64,000 nt of DNA from Corynespora cassiicola (taxonomy: Eukaryota; Ascomycota; Dothideomycetes; Pleosporales; Corynesporascaceae), in the NCBI GenBank assembly GCA_022059125.1, contig JAEUWY010000023.1, forward strand, positions 372,001-436,000. Reading direction: 5' to 3'. Shown here in pieces: positions 44,790 to 56,191 of this stretch. Under the pieces are notes generated by a model that was given only the letters and a program-made list of their open reading frames with translations, was not told where the DNA came from and made no database searches. Positions within the stretch are counted from its first letter, which is position 1; the number at the start of each line of letters is the position of its first letter. A program made the position numbers and the translations under genes.

Positions 44790-46928
44790 TGATAACTATT
44801 GCCCTCCAAGATAGCTATGGTCGTCTCCAGGCGCCGACATAAAGCCTACCACTCAAACGTATGGCAGCACGGCACAAACCGTCCTCGGAGAAAGATGCTC
44901 CCTGCAAGGCACCAGGCCAGCGTAGCCGTATGCGCTAGCTCTATCTAGATTCTCATATAGGCTATATCGTAATATCACACTTTGGCCTGTATTGCTAAAA
45001 CCTAGTATTCGATAAAGCGTTGCACGAATATTGACAGGCCCATGCTATGCTGATTGGGATATAGGATGCAGTGATCTGGACCACTTGTATTGCGAAATCC
45101 TTGGAAACTATGTTGTAACCGGGCCTGAAGTGGAGGCGCATTCGATGAGCACCGCAGTTTCTCCAGAAAGATCAAGGGACTTTGCATTTGTGAAAGAGGA
45201 AGGGAGCAACATGCACGCATGCATGATGTATCCCATCACACTTCAGTCGGACCTCACGGCGATGCGGTCTTCGGACGCAAGGTAGCCTGTATCAAGCCGG
45301 GCGTTCCTTGATGCCACCGTCTTGCCGAAACCCATGTGCCTGGTGCAAGGATGTGTAGTAAGTCGACTTTGGACGATCATTTCGTGTATTGGAGCCATTT
45401 AAAGTTAGATGACATGATTTTGAATTTGAAGTCCTCTAAGATACCCTTTGTTTTACAGTAGCCTTACAGCTTGTCTAGGTGACCCAAATTTGCGAAGAAA
45501 TAAGTAAATAAGCGACATGGTCTCGCAAGTAAAAACGGGCCCGGGGGCATTAGGACCGTATTGGAGCCATTAAAGGTGGAGCTCCACCCCAACACCTTTA
45601 TAGATTATTCCGTTCAAGTCTAGACTATGTCGAATTTAGTTAGTAAGTGAAAGATGTGGATGCTTCTGCCGCCTCACGTATGTTTTGTCCTTCTTTTCGT
45701 TTGTGTAGCCCTAGTCATCGCAGCCCTCATCATGGCAGCCCTAATCATTGCAGAACCCAACGGCCCTTCCATGTGTGGAGTCCGAAAAGTTGTGTTGCCC
45801 AAGTCATTGTTCATCTGCTCATCTCCAGCACTCCAAGAACTTGTATTTGTAAGAGGAAATCATGCACTACGGTCTGATTCAGCTCGTGTTGAATGGGCTA
45901 AGTTTCGCAGCCGACAAGGGCAGCGCAGATCATATCTAGGGTAGAGTGAATTATTCAGATCTCTCTAAGCTCGCCTCAATCATGCCTTTGATCGTCAATG
46001 TCTTGTATTCCCTTGCGGGCGACTCCACTGGCGGCCCTTTCAATGTATGACAAACGGTTTTCCTCTACCCATGCCTGTCACATAGCTGCGCTCCAACGGT
46101 CTTGTATATCACCGAGCAATTACCGGAGAATTTGATGGACAAACTCGGGTACTGCTGTTCGGACATAAAACGGAAGCCGGTCCCAGCCGGAAAGCCTATG
46201 TGAGAGGGTCAGCTGGATATGGTACAAGCTCTGGATCTAGCATATCGGATCTTAGCCTGGCAGCAAAGCGAGCGCTAAAATTATTTCGGCGCAAAGAATC
46301 CCTGCCTTAGTGGCATTCGATCGTGACTACCTCTTGTAGGCTCAGATGGCCACTCGATCGATGCCTTGTCGATTTTGGGGCTCCACTCTGCGACAAGCTG
46401 CAGCAGTACTGGACCAAGCGCCCGCCTGTCCATTTCTCTGCTATACCGCCGTGGAGCCACCGACATTTCCGAGCCAAGATGTCATAATTTCTTGGCATGG
46501 TGGTAATCCCAAACTCGCAGAAATCACAGACGAATAGCCTCTAGTAATCAGTGTAAAAGGGAAGGATCTCGGCAAAGGTCAAGCTCTCTGAGTGCTGCAA
46601 GTCGATATTATCCGAGTATACCAACGTGCATGAGTGTGATGACTGAGTCTAGGTAGCTATGACTTAATACTAGCGCCAGAATGCAGTTTGAAGGCCATCA
46701 ATTGTAAGGTTGCTCTTTGTCCTTTTTCTCTAGCGCAATTTTCCGCCAACAATCTGCATATAGTTAACACTTAATAAAAACGGTTATTAAAAAGCATTAA
46801 AGTAACGTTCAATAGTTGTTATTATTTATTCCTGATATCTGTATTTACTGTTGAGTCCTAGCTAGTAAAGCGAAGAGAAAGGGACCCTCCGCAGCTCTTT
46901 AGATGATATTGTACATTTTCGTTCGAGC
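44790..46928. other. Convergent intergenic region, 2.1 kb, gene-free
   Basis: It lies between the HD gene (+) and the GH93 gene (-). I looked specifically for a dehydrogenase or transporter that would complete a nucleoside cluster and found none. A gtattggagccatt(t)aaag motif occurs twice (about 45,387 and 45,558). The right end is AT-rich and holds the second flanking repeat copy. Confidence 0.55.
46842..46905 (+). repeat. Diverged dispersed repeat, right copy
   Basis: It matches 38,501-38,570 in order and orientation: agtcctagc, a gcgaagagaaa-type purine tract, gcagctctttaga. The two copies bracket the nucleoside locus at an 8.3-kb distance. Confidence 0.5.
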
Positions 46929-48050
46929 TTACAAGTTGCTAATATCCATGACAGTGACTTGCACCTTGTTAGTGGTGCTAGGAGGCAACTGCCCGGCGCC
47001 CATAATAAGCAGCTTAGTAGGGTCATCCAAAACCCTCAAGTGCCTAGTGTAATGGTTCGTTTCAGGTGTCTCCACTTTAGTCCATGGCCCCGAGCCCAAG
47101 CCCGTGTTGATGTAGATCTGGCCACCACTGTGGGCGGACACGATGATGGTGCCATTCTCACCGCCAACGGAGCTCCAGACGACGTAGGGGGAGCCGGTGG
47201 GGATAGTGCCGTCGGTGGCTACGAGCGGGAGACCCTCCTCCTGACCAAACTTGGTGGGGTCCTCGGCAATTTTGTAGAAGACAGGGAACTGGTAGTTGTT
47301 GCTGTTGGTGGGGCCGCCGCCGTACTCGTACGACATGATGTACTTGCCGTTGGGGAGGAGGTCGACGGTAGGCATGCCGGGGCGGTCGGTGTAGGTCGGG
47401 TAGGTGACGTCGTCGACGACTTCGCCCCAGGTCTTGAGGTCGGTCGAAGTCTGGTGCACCATCTTCTGGCCGTAGGTGGCGTTCTCGCGCTGGTCCGAGT
47501 AGTAGCAGATCATGCGGTCCTTGTACAGCATGAGGAAGGGCTCCCAGACGGGGGTGAGGCCATTGTTGGGACGCGCCTCACCGCCGGCTGCGATGTGCGA
47601 CACGAACTCCCAGGTCACGCCGCTGTCGGTGGACGCGTACAAGTCAATTTGCGTCAGGGAGAGGTCGGTGGGGATCGAGGAGCCGGAGAGGAGGACTGTG
47701 CCGGCATCGTAGCCGCCAAAGGGCTCGGGAAGAACATAGAGGAAGGGCTGGTAGCGGAGACCCCAGCCAAAGCCCTGGTCCTCGACACGCGAGATTTCCT
47801 TCCAAGTGTATCCACGGTCCGAAGACTTGTAGATGGGGAAGTACACCGGCGGAGGCTCGGGGCTGTAGTTCTCCCAGGTGGCGAGAAGGTCACCGTTAGC
47901 GAGCTGAGCCGTGCGGGCATAGAGGACGCGAGGGTCGGTGTAATTGTCCGGTGGGGTATAAATGACGTTCCTGGAGAAGGTCGTGGGCGCGCTCTGCTGC
48001 GGAAGCGCAGAGACAAAGGGGAGGGCCGCGAGAAAGCTAAGGAGCTTCAT
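46929..48050 (-). CDS. Secreted GH93 exo-arabinanase/sialidase-like protein (373 aa)
   Basis: An extracellular glycoside hydrolase, probably releasing arabinobiose from linear alpha-1,5-arabinan in plant pectin. A single exon starting at ATG 48050; the frame is open upstream without another ATG. Residues 1-16 (MKLLSFLAALPFVSA) are a signal peptide. The rest is a six-bladed sialidase-type propeller with BNR/Asp-box-like units, for example YKSSDRGYTWKEI and YASTDSGVTWEFV. Other family-like blocks are RTAQLANGDLLATWENYSPE, GLTPVWEPFLMLYKDRMICY and NGKYIMSYEYGGGP. The size matches fungal GH93 enzymes. A true sialidase is a less likely alternative because the arginine triad arrangement is not evident. 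Third positions are G/C-rich, like the other secreted enzyme in the window. Confidence 0.88.
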   Translation of the reverse strand: MKLLSFLAALPFVSALPQQSAPTTFSRNVIYTPPDNYTDPRVLYARTAQLANGDLLATWENYSPEPPPVYFPIYKSSDRGYTWKEISRVEDQGFGWGLRYQPFLYVLPEPFGGYDAGTVLLSGSSIPTDLSLTQIDLYASTDSGVTWEFVSHIAAGGEARPNNGLTPVWEPFLMLYKDRMICYYSDQRENATYGQKMVHQTSTDLKTWGEVVDDVTYPTYTDRPGMPTVDLLPNGKYIMSYEYGGGPTNSNNYQFPVFYKIAEDPTKFGQEEGLPLVATDGTIPTGSPYVVWSSVGGENGTIIVSAHSGGQIYINTGLGSGPWTKVETPETNHYTRHLRVLDDPTKLLIMGAGQLPPSTTNKVQVTVMDISNL

Positions 48051-49445
48051 CTTGAGATTGGAAGCAAGGCGATGCGAATCGAGCCTCTGCAATTGACTGG
48101 AGATGATGCAGAGCCGGGACCGGAGCTCTGTAATATGGACATTTTTCGTTCAGGTGCAAGCTTCCGTTTCTCCAAGCTCAGCCCAGACGGTGGTGTGCGG
48201 GAACAACATGCGGGGAAAATCATCGTCGGAGAAATTCAGTCCTTCGCATCAGAGCTTGTTTGCGGGGAATCAGCGACAATGATAGCCCGAAAAAATGTGC
48301 TAAAGCTGGTACAGCTGCTTTTTGCCGGCTTGGATCATGAGGTAATTTCGCCGAAGCGGCGGAGCTACAGCTCGAAATAGGTAGGTAAATAGCGGCAGCT
48401 ACAACATGTGACGAGGGCAAGTAGCTCCCAAGTCTACTACCAAGTTTTTTTAAGAAAAGGAACCACCGAGGCAAGAACTGTAGCTTCGACCAGGTGGAGG
48501 TTGGCTGGCATCGTGAGGTGATGCACGTCTGTTGATGACGTAACCGTCGACTTAGAGGCGGAAAGATTGTGGAACGCGACCGCCTACCGGGAATGACACA
48601 CACAACTCTATCTTGACCACATCTTCTCGACCAGACCAGAATGGATGGCCGCGGCGCGCATTCCTCCACAGTCTATCCACATGGGCCGGGTGAGCGAGAG
48701 GAGCTCCACGCGAATTGTCCCATGGCCCCGACAGCCTCCGCCGCGAAGCTCGAGCACCGTCGTCCGCACGGCTTCTCACGGCCCAACCTCCTCGGCCCCG
48801 AGTGCACCAACCCATGGCTGTCTACTTTGACCTCCGCAACCTCCCGTGCGTACACTTTGGAGTTATACATACGATCTAGAGCCCTCAGGGGCGGGTGTTG
48901 CCACCGGTCAGCCTCGTCGTTGGCCCAGACGCGCAGCAATGTCAGCCATTCCTTGATCTGCAAAGCGGTGCCAGCCGGAGGCTTTCTGCAAGATGTCCTT
49001 CGTTTCTCGGGTGGATGAAGAGGATGGTTAAGCATCCGCTTCTATACCGCGAAGAGCAGGAGGCGTTTTTTCGCAGGATGGCTGTGCACGCGCCACCCAA
49101 TTAGGACGTGACGGGACAAGACGAACAGCCACGCCCCGCGCGTTCGTGGCAGTGCAAACCATCTGATACGGACGCCTCACGTCCTGCACACTGCTCTTCC
49201 TACGGCTGACTGCAGCACTCTGCAGCAGCCTGCGCGATATAAGGCATGGAGGCCGCTCAATCGCGCAGACGCGCCTTCGTCAGGCATTCATGCTGCACAC
49301 CCCCCTCTCTGTGCATGCGAAAATGGTGAGCTGTCCTGCGACCATCTGTGAAGCCAGTCCCTATCGACTTCTTCGCAAGGCTGCGATTTCGGCGAATGAT
49401 ACCCATACGCATATGCTGATGTTCCTTGGTCGCCAGGCATCCACC
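48051..49445. other. Divergent intergenic region, 1.4 kb
   Basis: It lies between GH93 (-) and the large membrane protein (+). No gene is supported. The last 156 bp (from the ATG at 49,290) could be coding if the longer start of the downstream gene is used. Confidence 0.5.
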
Positions 49446-52293
49446 ATGGCGTCCCCGAGCCCGCAGCCGCATCCCGCCAGCCGATCAGCGCCAAAAGGCA
49501 CAGCGAACTTGCAGCTGAACGAAGAAGGGCGCGCTACGCCTTTGCCCCAATACGAGAAGACCCAGTCTGTGCCCTTTAGTCTCACACTACAAGAGGAAAA
49601 AGACAATCCCGGCAAATACCAACTGGTGGTCAACATCGATTCTGCGCACCAGAAGCAGCCGCAGGGTGACACTCTGAGCCCGACGAGCTCGAAGAGGCTC
49701 CATGCCAGCTCCAAGGACGCTCCGAGCATACCTAGCCTGGGCTACGACGCATCGCCTCTTTACCGTACACAAAATTCCAGCCCGCCGATGAGCCCACAGA
49801 ATGAAAAACAAGAGTGGTCGGATCTGGCCGCTGTACATCCAGACTTTCTTGAGAAGGTCGTTCCAGACTGGAAGGTTTCGTTCTCGCGGAGCGACTCCAC
49901 AGCATCGACCCAGTCGCGAAAATTATCAGACATCAAAGCGCGCATCAAGAAGAGCGGGAAAGGCTTTGTCGTGAGGCTCCTGAAGGGGACCGCGGACGCG
50001 AATGAAGTTGCCGAAGTTCACTTGGGACAGCCGAGTGCCGAAGACCCAACCTCACCACAAGAGTTGGATTCGGGACGAATGCCCGTTGAGTTGGACTCTA
50101 CCCAACCTATTTGCAGTCTTGGTGGAGAAGGTGGACCGATCGAGATCGGAACGTCGAGCGAACCTGGCATACAGAGGGCGCCCATATTACCACTTGCAGC
50201 ACGTATGCCATCGATTCCTGAATGGCTGAATGGAGGTGTGATGGAAGGCAGGCCACGGCACTCCATCGCAGAGGAAGGCTTCAGTGATGCTGAAACTCTG
50301 ATACCAGACATCCGATCTATTGCTGGAGACCAGACAGATTCCGAAACACTTTCTCGAAGCACGTCTACGTATCCTGTCAGGACTAATTCCGTGCTGAGTA
50401 TCGTAAAGACTCCAACTCGAGGTCTGTCTGTTGTGGGCCCCGTGAAGAGAGTCGAAAAGGCGCGTCGGCTGCGGCCGACGGGTAAAGAGCACCGATCCGA
50501 ACTGACGCGTTCTGGCGCACACAAGTCTATAAAGCGCAAATCACCTCGGAGTTCGTCTTCGGGAATCAGTATTACCAATGAGTCCTCACTCAAAGACTCT
50601 CAGCAATTACGACATCGACCTCATCTCAATTCCCGAAGCCCGACTGAAGAATTATATGAAACCACTTCAGACGAAAGTAGTGATCGGCCCAATGCAGGCC
50701 GCGATGGTAAAATGGGGAAGTCGAAAGGGCATCGTCGAATGTCAGGGGAGGAACTCTCTCAACCAACTAAAACGAAAACCCGCCTGCGACTTAACACGAA
50801 TATTTCTCGTCAAAACTCAGCAAACACTTCACCCATATCAAGGCGAAAGAAGTCCCCTCGAATTCCAAATGCTCCTGGGACATTTTCTTCCCCTGTTCAC
50901 CCCCGAGAAGAGAATCAGCATGTGCGTTCACCAGCGTGGTCGGAAGTTGATGATTCCGATGAGCTCCGAGAATATCTGAAAAAGGTATTCGGTTTTGTTC
51001 CAGAACAAACCAACCCAGACCAGGAGCAGGCATCAATGCCCATCCCGACTATCGAGGAGCCAGTTGATGACAGCAATGTTGGAGATATCCCCTTGCCCCA
51101 CGACATGGAAATTCGTTCAGCTCCAGCCAGTACTGGAAATGCCACGTTGACATTCTGGGGTCTTGCGCTCAGCGCATTGTCGGAGAAAGTATTCGAAGGC
51201 CTTCATTTTGTTCGCGAGAGATACGGCAGTGAGCCTCCGGTCCCCCAAAATCATGTCCGCGTTCGGTGGACTTGCGTATGTTTCTCCAAAGAGACTAGTA
51301 GTGCAAGATTGACATTTGCAGACTTGTGGCGAATCACTTTATGACGACTTCATCGAACAAAGACCAGGCGCTGCGCGTCTTTTGGAGGCATACCTCAACC
51401 GCCCTCGCGCCCATGCACCCACAAGCCCAACGAACGGCAGCAGGAGTAGCACAGCCACATCTATGGCATCCGTTTTCAGTTCTGCAAGCCGAGCATCCAC
51501 GCTCGCTACGCCAGCATCCACCTATGGCGGCTCTTCGTCATGGGGCGGCAAGTCGTCCAAATACAGTCCGACACAGTTGCTCAGCAGAAATCCCTTCAGT
51601 GTACAGATCGGCACGTTCGCTGATGAGGCCTGGCTATTGACCGCAGCCAACGAAGGCAGGTTCACCCCAAAGGTTGTGCACATCGACGTCAACACTTCCA
51701 AGATAAGAAGCGACAAAGATTTGGCCCTAGCTTTGAGAGAGCATTATGAGAAACTCAACCAGCGATGGCTGAATTGGATCAGGTTGAGAGGTCTGACGAC
51801 GATCGAATTTGTTCAGTTCGAGGTCCATCGCAATCGTTTTGCGGACATCCGCGCCACGCCATCTATGCCTCCCACATCGAGTTCGTCGTCTGCGATGGCG
51901 TCGGCGTCGGCGTCGCCCGAGAAGTCATCGCCCTCACAACATCCCTACACCTTCGAGCCAGTAGATCTTATGCCACCCGTGGGCAGTACCTACCTTCTTC
52001 ACCTGTTCAGGCATCCGACAGATTATGACGGGGAATTGGTCACCTACTTGCGCGCTCCGAAGCGCCGCGAGCGGCTTGACGTCGGAATGGGCTGGGGGAT
52101 CAACCTCGTGGAAGGCTTCCTGGCACAGAAGGTCTGGGCGCTGTTGGTGGTGTGCTTCGGCATGGGAAGTGCGGCGTTTGCGATCGCCTGGACGATCATA
52201 GACGGCGATATCCAGGGCGCATTTGGAGTCGCAGGCTGGATGGTTACTCTGACGGGGCTGGTGCTCGGAGGGATTCAGGCGTGGTTGGAGTGA
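49446..52293 (+). CDS. Large disordered protein with C-terminal membrane helix pair (933 aa)
   Basis: Two exons, 49446-51275 and 51322-52293; the 46-nt intron (gtatgt..ttgcag) gives VRWTC-TCGESLYDDF. I chose the ATG at 49446 (accATGG, MASPSPQ); an in-frame ATG at 49290 would add 52 residues. Residues 1-580 are Ser/Pro/Lys/Glu-rich and probably disordered. The middle holds RWTCxCGESLYDDFIExRPG followed by ARLLEAYLNRP, a motif I associate with a fungus-specific family of uncharacterised proteins; the two cysteines could bind metal. A folded region then leads to two C-terminal hydrophobic helices (VWALLVVCFGMGSAAFAIAW and GWMVTLTGLVLGGIQAWL). Function is unknown. It is most likely a membrane protein with a large cytosolic part. 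Confidence 0.8.
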
Positions 52294-52999
52294 GATTGCC
52301 CCTGGCGGCAGTACAACGTCTTCCTGACCGGCCGTCGGCCCTGAGACCCGCAGCGGGAGCGCGCGGATAGATGCAGCGCCGTGAGTCCCCGAGCATGGAC
52401 AGTGACGAAGAAGCAGATTCGATGAGTGACGCGTCAATGAGGCAGGTCTGGTGGCCACTGTCGGGCCGGCCCATCGTTGGATGGCTGTTGAGTTGGGCGG
52501 GGTGCTTAGGAGTAAGGTTGGATACCGAAGATCCTGAAGTAATCAGGCGACCCCAAAGATGGACCAGATATTTCGATCCCTTATCTTATGTCTCCGTGGT
52601 CTCACGACGCGTTTATAGATACCCGCAATGTACACTGCGTCGATCGTTCAGTTCAGGTGTGATGGGCCTGCGAGATTTAGTACGCAGCCAGCGGCTGCAG
52701 CATATATGTGAAAGCTTCCCTGCAATGTCCCAGTAAATTTCCTTCCTTGACTTGGTGCTTGCGGCTGGGGCGCTCTCCTACTGCGCAAAATCTGCGCGTA
52801 TCTCCCGTCGGGAGTGATGCTCCCCGAGACGCCAAGTGATTAGATTAGATAGATGCCGCAAGCTATCTCGAAATGACGCCACAGCGAAGCTCCACCGCAA
52901 GCTACCCGAGGAGCTTCCCCTCCCACAACTCCTGCACCCTTCTCCCCTATTTCAGAGCTCCCCACAGTCCTCCGATACTGATAGAGCTTTTCCAATTGC
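52294..52999. other. Intergenic between tandem plus-strand genes
   Basis: About 700 bp. A 121-codon open frame at 52,371-52,736 shows no domain and probably lies in 3' UTR. The second half is the promoter of the peptidase gene. Confidence 0.5.
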
Positions 53000-55494
53000 A
53001 TGTTGCGCCCCGAAAGCGATGAGAAGCCTACCATGGCCGACGAACGCACGCCGCTTATCGCCGTAGTTCCTACGCGACCCCACCGCGACCGTTACCCACA
53101 TCACCGGCTGCGCTATGTCTGTACCGTTGCCTTGACTGCCATACTCTTCTTTGGTGCCCTCGCCGTCATTCTTGTCCTAAACTTCGCCCCGCTCGAAGAA
53201 AAGGAAGATGCTCGCTGGACCGCGTACCTTCCCTCCTCGAGACTCAAGATCCCGACGGGCTGGCCGCACGCCGCGGGGTTGGAATACGATGACTTGCTGC
53301 AGATCCTACAAGAGACTCCTAGCACAGAATATGTGGAGAAGTGGAGCAGATATTATACGGCGGGTCCCCATCTTGCGGGCAAGAACCTGAGCCAGGCCAT
53401 CTACACCAAGGAGTTGTGGAAGGAGTTTGGCATCGACAATAGTTTGATTGTGGACTATGATGTGTACATCAACTACCCCAGGGGCCACCGGCTGGCGCTT
53501 CTGGAGAAGGAAGATAGCTCAGAGAGCAAGGATGAGGAGGTGGACTGGAAGGTCACCTATGAGGCTAGCCTCGAGGAAGACGTTCTGAAGGAGGATGAAT
53601 CAAGCGGACTGGCAGATCGTGTCCCCACGTTCCATGGATACAGCGCCTCGGGAAATGTCACTGCCCCGTATGTGTATGTGAACTATGGTACCTACAAGGA
53701 CTTTGAGGACCTGCTGGCCGCCAACGTTAGCCTCAAGGGCAAGATTGCGCTCGCCAAGTACGGCCAGATCTTCAGAGGCCTGAAGGTCAAGAGGGCGCAG
53801 GAGCTCGGTATGGTTGGCACCGTCATATACAGCGACCCGGGTGACGATGGAGAGATCACTGAGCTCAACGGGTACGACAAGTACCCCGAAGGGCCCGCTC
53901 GCCAGCCGAGCAGCGTTCAGAGGGGCAGCGTGCAATTCCTGAGTAAGCCCAGCAACCCATGTAATAAGTGTCTACGACGTGCCGCTTACAATTTATAGGC
54001 TTTGCCCCAGGAGATCCTACCACTCCTGGCTATCCTTCGAAGCCCGGCGCCCCGCGTCAACCTGTTGACCACGCGACTCCTTCGATACCCTCCATTCCGA
54101 TTTCGTACCAAGACGCGCTCCCGCTTCTCAAGGCACTCAACGGCCATGGACCAAAGGCCTCATCCTTCAATAAGTACTGGAAGGGTGGAGGCCTCAGATA
54201 CAAGGGTGTGGAGTATAACGTAGGTCCATCGCCAAAGGGACTGGCACTGAACCTGGTCAACGATCAAGAATACGTAACTACTCCCCTGTGGAACGTGATT
54301 GGCGTTATCAATGGTACTCTGCCCGATGAAGTTGTCGTGCTTGGAAACCACCGCGACGCCTGGATCGCGGGTGGTGCGGGTGACCCCAACTCTGGCTCGG
54401 CAGCTTTCAACGAAGTTATTCGCAGCTTTGGACTTGCTCTTCAGGCAGGCTGGAAGCCACTTCGTACCATTGTATTCGCTAGCTGGGACGGAGAAGAGTA
54501 TGGTCTAGTTGGATCTACTGAGTGGGTTGAGGAATACTTGCCTTGGCTTTCAGCTTCGACGGTTGCATACTTGAATGTCGATGTCGGAAGCAACGGCCCG
54601 CACTTCAAGGCATCAGCGGCACCTTTACTGAACAAGGTGCTGACCGATACTCGTAAGTACATTTGAATGCCGTAAAAGGACGCTCTCTAACCATGTTTAG
54701 TTCATCTCGTCCAGTCACCTAACCAAACTGTCTCTGGCCAGACTGTCTACTCAGTATGGGACAAGCGCATAGCGACAATGGGCTCTGGCTCCGATTTCAC
54801 CGCATTCCAGGACTTCGCTGGCATCCCGTCGCTCGATATGGGCTTCGGCTACGGCGAAGACACGGCGGTATATCACTACCACTCCAACTACGACTCCTTC
54901 TCCTGGATGGAGCGCTTCGGCGACCCCGGCTTCAAGTACCACGTCACCATCGCCAAGCTCTGGGCCCTAGTCGCTGCCAACCTCATTGAAACTCCCGTCC
55001 TCCAGCTCAATGCCAAAGAATACGCAAAGGGGCTGGAGCGATATGTCGGTGATGTAAAGAAAAAGGCCCACGACGAAGGCTTCGCCACCGAAGATGATGC
55101 CCTCTTCAAGCCCCTGGACAAGGCCATCCAGCACTTTGACTTCACCGCCAGCCTGCAAGACGGTCTAGCCGCCTCTCTGCTCGAGAAGCTCCGCGCCGAC
55201 GATATCCCCTGGTGGAAGTGGTGGGAGAAGGTCAAGCTGTATTATGCCATCCGCAAGGTCAACACGAAGTACAAGTTCCTGGAGCGCAAGCTCCTGTACT
55301 CTGATGGCCTGGATGGAAGGCCCTGGTTCAAGCACGTAGTGTTCGCTCCTGGAAAGTGGACGGGCTATGCCGGAGCGACGTTTCCGGGTATTGTCGAGGG
55401 TATTGAGGAGGATGATAGGGCGGCTGTAGGAAGGTGGGTCGGGATTGTGGCGGGGCTTGTGGAGAAGGCGGCGGCGTTTTTGGAAGAGGAATGA
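53000..55494 (+). CDS. M28 metallopeptidase, glutamate carboxypeptidase II/Vps70-like (796 aa)
   Basis: A type II membrane zinc peptidase of the transferrin-receptor/NAALADase group, in fungi probably vacuolar or endosomal. Three exons: 53000-53942, 53999-54652, 54701-55494 (introns 56 and 48 nt). Junctions give QFLS-FAPGDPTTPGYPS and LTDT-LHLVQSPNQTV. A cytosolic tail is followed by one TM helix (about 40-62). A protease-associated domain lies in the first third (KGKIALAKYGQIFRGLKVKR). Zinc ligands of the co-catalytic site are in LGNHRDAWIAG (His), GDPNSGSAA (Asp), DGEEYGLVGSTEW (Glu pair), YLNVDVGSN (Asp) and YHYHSNYDS (His). A C-terminal helical dimerisation domain closes the protein. Two in-frame starts exist; the ATG at 53033 (accATGGCC, MADERTPL) has the better context and gives 785 residues. 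Confidence 0.92.
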
Positions 55495-55645
55495 ATAAGG
55501 GGTCTGGATTGGGAGGGGATGAGGGGGCAGTTGTGGGGCTTGGGATTTGGAGAGGGATTGGGGAGTTGAGGTTGTTTGTCTTGGATGTCACCACGAAAAT
55601 TGGATATAGATATTTGGAGCAGAAGATCTTTTTTTTTTTGCCCCG

Positions 55646-56191
55646 TTAGGGCCTCAGTGTGATTGAATATGCCAAAATTCGTCGCCAGTCTCCCACAGTC
55701 GTCGTCATCGTCGTCGTCTTCGCTCCCCTGGCATCCAGTTCCAGCGATATCTGCGCTGCTGCTGCTAGGCCCAGCGCCCGCGCCCTTACAAAAATCAGCA
55801 AAGCCAAAACATCACTCAGCCCTAAAAACCTACAGTGAGGAGTGCACCCTTGGCCAGTCTCCTGAAAGTAAGCCTGCTGATATATGGCATACGCGCCATA
55901 CAGATTCCGCAACACAGTCGCCCGGCGGAGCTGCTCGGGAGTGGTGTTGGCGGTTCCCCCTGCTAGTCGGTGCTCTTCTCGAAGCTCGCCCAGCTACATC
56001 ATTGCATCAGTATGTGTTTCTTCGTCGTTGGGAGGGAGATGGGGGATTACGTCGGCATAGATGAGGCTGATCATGCCGGCGATGTCGCGGGCTGCGCGCG
56101 TGTCATGGGGGTTACCCCAGAGATATTGTTGGCGGTTGGCGGTGGGAGGCATATCGGAATAGAGACCATTAAAGTCTAGATTCTGGTCCAT
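55646..56191 (-). pseudogene. Reading frame split by one in-frame TAG
   Basis: From ATG 56191 a frame runs MDQNLDFNGLYSDMPPTANR.. to ..ETHTDAMM, meets TAG at 55,994-55,996, and continues in the same frame LGELREEHRLAGGTANTTPE.. and RNLYGAYAIYQQAYF.. down to 55,646. Both halves look like genuine helical protein. A CAG-to-TAG change would explain the break and restore a continuous frame of about 181 codons. The C-terminal part past QETGQG is less convincing and may hide an intron. I do not recognise the family. A 38-nt intron over the stop is possible in principle but too short and shifts the frame. Confidence 0.4.

Noticed and set aside
46959..48380. 473-codon plus-strand frame opposite GH93
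   Set aside because: Antisense of a G/C-biased gene; translation is low-complexity Val/Gly/Asp without motifs.
52371..52736. 121-codon plus frame after the membrane-protein gene
   Set aside because: Immediately follows the stop of that gene, no domain; more likely 3' UTR.
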